The position numbers were made by a program, and so were the translations under genes. The notes beneath the pieces are model-generated. The model was not told where the DNA came from, made no database searches, and worked only from the letters and a program-made list of their open reading frames with translations. A stretch of 8,146 nucleotides of DNA from Anaerolineaceae bacterium (GTDB taxonomy: Bacteria > Chloroflexota > Anaerolineae > Anaerolineales > Anaerolineaceae), in NCBI GenBank assembly GCA_011620465.1, contig WOZC01000065.1, positions 1-8,146 on the forward strand. Reading direction: 5' to 3'. Position 1 is the stretch's first letter. Each line of letters begins with the position of its first letter. Of the stretch, positions 6,848 to 8,146 are shown piece by piece.

Positions 6848-7062
6848 GGGTTTGACAATGTTTTCGTAGGCCAAGATTGGACGCCATCTTGCCGAAAAAA
6901 AGTGCACATTGGCGGCGTCCAATCCGGCAAACCTCGTCTTAAAGACGCCTCACTAATAGGGAAGATGCTGTGCCGGATTGAATGCGGTATAAGCCTAAGC
7001 GATCAAATGTCAAACACCACATCGAATTACAGCTTACAGCTGTGCAACTAAAAAACAGTTGG
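6848..7062. other. Convergent non-coding region, dyad-rich
   Basis: These 215 bases lie between the serpin operon terminator and the end of the convergent dnaJ-like gene. I see no credible gene: the open frames crossing it lack ribosome binding sites and recognisable domains. Besides the main inverted repeats at 6875-6980 (separate entry), there is a small perfect hairpin ACAGCT-TAC-AGCTGT at 7029-7043. There is also CAACT-N7-AGTTG at 7045-7061, whose loop is six Ts and a G on the minus strand. Neither has the stem-then-T-run order of a terminator for the dnaJ-like gene. Confidence 0.65.
6875..6980. repeat. Overlapping inverted repeats with mutually exclusive pairings
   Basis: GATTGGACGCC (6875-6885) is the exact reverse complement of GGCGTCCAATC (6914-6924). 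CAATCCGGCA (6920-6929) is the exact reverse complement of TGCCGGATTG (6971-6980). The two pairings share 6920-6924, so they exclude each other. Smaller dyads lie in and around them: CAAGAT/ATCTTG (6872-6877/6886-6891), CGTCT-TAA-AGACG (6935-6947), and TTGCCG/CGGCAA (6889-6894/6925-6930). Read as one family, the segment TTGCCGGATTGGACGCC (complement of 6914-6930) is echoed in rearranged form on the left and partly on the right. It could be a decayed repetitive element or a structured RNA. Confidence 0.7.
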
Positions 7063-8019
7063 TTACTTTGCAACACGCATGTTGCGGATTTCGCGGAATT
7101 TTTCTTTCTCAGCCGGGGTGAGATGCTTTGGAACCGTCACCTGGATGGTCACGTACAAATCGCCGAATTGTGACGGGTTTTTCAGATTGGGCATGCCCAA
7201 ACCCTTCAGCCTGAAGCGTTTGCCGCTATCACTTCCTTCCGGGATCGTTAGGTGGATCGTTTTGGTCATGGTGTTAATCCCAATCTCGCCGCCCAGAACC
7301 GCGGTGTAGAGGTCTACCGGGACATCCAGGTAGAGGTCGTCGCCTTTGCGTTTAAAATCCGGGTCGGGCAAAATATTGACCTTCAGGAACAAATCCGCTC
7401 CGCCAGCCTGACCGCCTAAACGCACTTTTGAACCAGTTTTAACACCAGCAGGAATGGAGGCTTCTATCTTTCGACCATCTTCAAACTGGAGTATTCGCTT
7501 CGTGCCGGTGTAAGCTTCATGCAGAGTCAAATCGACTGCATGTTCCAGGTCCTGCATGCGCGGCTGCGCCTGGCGGGTTTGCTGCCCAAAACCAGTTCTG
7601 AAGCCCCCTCCTCCAAAAAGAGTCTCAAAGAAATCAGAAAAACCGCCCAAGCCGCCCATGTCGCCAGAACCGCTCATACCACCAAACATCTCGCTGAATT
7701 CCTCCGGAGAGACCGTGCGGTAACTGGTACGTCCACCAGGCGATTGCTGCCAGCGACCCCAATCGAAGCCGCCGGGCTGCCCACCAGAATGCTGGTAGTT
7801 TTGCCATTCAGAGCCGAACTGGTCGTACTTCTTGCGTTTTTCGGCATCCGAAAGCACTTGGTAGGCTTCGTTTACTTCTTTAAATTTGTCTTCAGCCCCG
7901 GCCTCTTTGTTTACATCCGGGTGATACTTACGCGCCAGGTTGCGGTACGCGCTTTTGATCTCATCATCCGTAGCGGTTTTACTGACGCCAAGCGTGCCGT
8001 AATAATCTTTATATTCCAT
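7063..8019 (-). CDS. cbpA: DnaJ-like co-chaperone without zinc finger (CbpA/DjlA-class C-terminal type)
   Basis: The 318-residue protein has a J domain at residues 1-69 with the HPD motif at 33-35, which stimulates the ATPase of DnaK. A Gly/Phe-rich region at about 78-150 ([21 protein letters not shown]) and two C-terminal substrate-binding beta domains (about 155-310, with [18 protein letters not shown] and [19 protein letters not shown]) follow. No CxxCxGxG repeats and no cysteine are present, so this is a class B (CbpA-like) rather than a class A DnaJ. Length matches CbpA (about 306). It is cytoplasmic and should act with DnaK in protein folding. No dnaK, grpE or cbpM lies in the window. 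The start at 8019 is fixed by the conserved [12 protein letters not shown] opening. Its ribosome binding site is weak (only TGGA nearby). The symbol is by domain type, not proven orthology. Confidence 0.93.
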   Translation of the reverse strand: MEYKDYYGTLGVSKTATDDEIKSAYRNLARKYHPDVNKEAGAEDKFKEVNEAYQVLSDAEKRKKYDQFGSEWQNYQHSGGQPGGFDWGRWQQSPGGRTSYRTVSPEEFSEMFGGMSGSGDMGGLGGFSDFFETLFGGGGFRTGFGQQTRQAQPRMQDLEHAVDLTLHEAYTGTKRILQFEDGRKIEASIPAGVKTGSKVRLGGQAGGADLFLKVNILPDPDFKRKGDDLYLDVPVDLYTAVLGGEIGINTMTKTIHLTIPEGSDSGKRFRLKGLGMPNLKNPSQFGDLYVTIQVTVPKHLTPAEKEKFREIRNMRVAK

Positions 8020-8146
8020 AATATCCAGCTCTAAAAGTTTGTATTTATTTTATCTGTAGTGTGTAGATTTCTCGTTAACAACTTTCACAAAGTATGCGTT
8101 TCAAAAGTGCGTAGTCAAGGGAAAAAAGAGGAAGTTCCAATACAAT
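8020..8146 (-). promoter_or_regulatory. Upstream region of the cbpA-like gene with weak promoter candidates
   Basis: On the minus strand TTGACT (8118-8113; five of six matches) is followed after 17 bases by ATACTT (8095-8090), a poor -10. A second -10-like TAAAAT (8052-8047) lies 27 bases before the ATG but lacks a good -35. There is no CIRCE element (TTAGCACTC-N9-GAGTGCTAA), so HrcA control is not supported. The palindrome GGAAGTTCC (8130-8138) lies just upstream of the -35. I see no coding sequence here. Confidence 0.3.

Noticed and set aside
6875..6930. H-type pseudoknot from 6875-6885/6914-6924 plus 6889-6894/6925-6930
   Set aside because: The two stems do cross, but the connecting loops would be zero and three bases. 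That is too short to span an 11-base-pair stem, so both full stems cannot coexist.
6872..6980. Integron attC site
   Set aside because: There is no RYYYAAC/GTTRRRY core pair at the ends, no cassette ORF bounded by a second site, and no integrase in the window.
6698..7051. Plus-strand open frame of 117 codons overlapping the end of serpin 2 and the dyad region
   Set aside because: It starts inside serpin 2 in another frame, crosses a strong terminator, has no ribosome binding site and shows no recognisable domain.
7519..8034. Plus-strand open frame of 171 codons opposite the dnaJ-like gene
   Set aside because: It is antisense to a complete J-domain protein with an intact HPD motif. The plus-strand translation is compositionally odd and has no domain.
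8047..8118. CIRCE/HrcA control of the dnaJ-like gene
   Set aside because: No TTAGCACTC-N9-GAGTGCTAA inverted repeat or close variant is present in the 127 upstream bases.

Overview
The window holds six protein-coding genes and no rRNA, tRNA, CRISPR array or recognisable transposase. Base composition is close to balanced. The gene content (a DUF4173 membrane protein, a family 1 glycosidase, a DUF218 protein, two lipoprotein serpins and a CbpA-type DnaJ) suggests a member of the Chloroflexota, probably an Anaerolineae-like bacterium. Serpins with a lipobox and an acidic, proline-rich linker fit that group, but the assignment is an inference and no marker gene is present.

Layout, left to right. 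Bases 1-1370 on the minus strand carry a DUF4173-type multi-pass membrane protein whose 3' end lies outside the window. A 356-base divergent intergenic region follows, with a good minus-strand promoter candidate and a weaker plus-strand one. The plus strand then carries a GH1 glycosidase (1727-3052) and a two-TM YdcF/DUF218 protein (3161-3931), closed by a clear intrinsic terminator. A promoter overlapping the tail of that terminator precedes two serpin genes (4078-5376 and 5409-6791), 32 bases apart, closed by a second strong terminator. A 215-base non-coding stretch rich in overlapping inverted repeats separates this from the convergent cbpA/dnaJ-like gene (minus strand, 7063-8019). The last 127 bases are its upstream region.

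How the genes fit together. The serpin pair is the most coherent unit. Both are predicted lipoproteins, apparently made from one transcript, with intact inhibitory-type hinges but different reactive-centre loops, so they probably form a surface-anchored protease-inhibitor pair with different targets. The GH1 enzyme and the DUF218 protein lie upstream on the same strand, but the terminator and new promoter suggest separate regulation. The DnaJ-like co-chaperone and the DUF4173 protein look like unrelated neighbours. The least explained DNA is the dyad-rich convergent region around 6872-6980, where one central segment can pair with either of two flanking segments.
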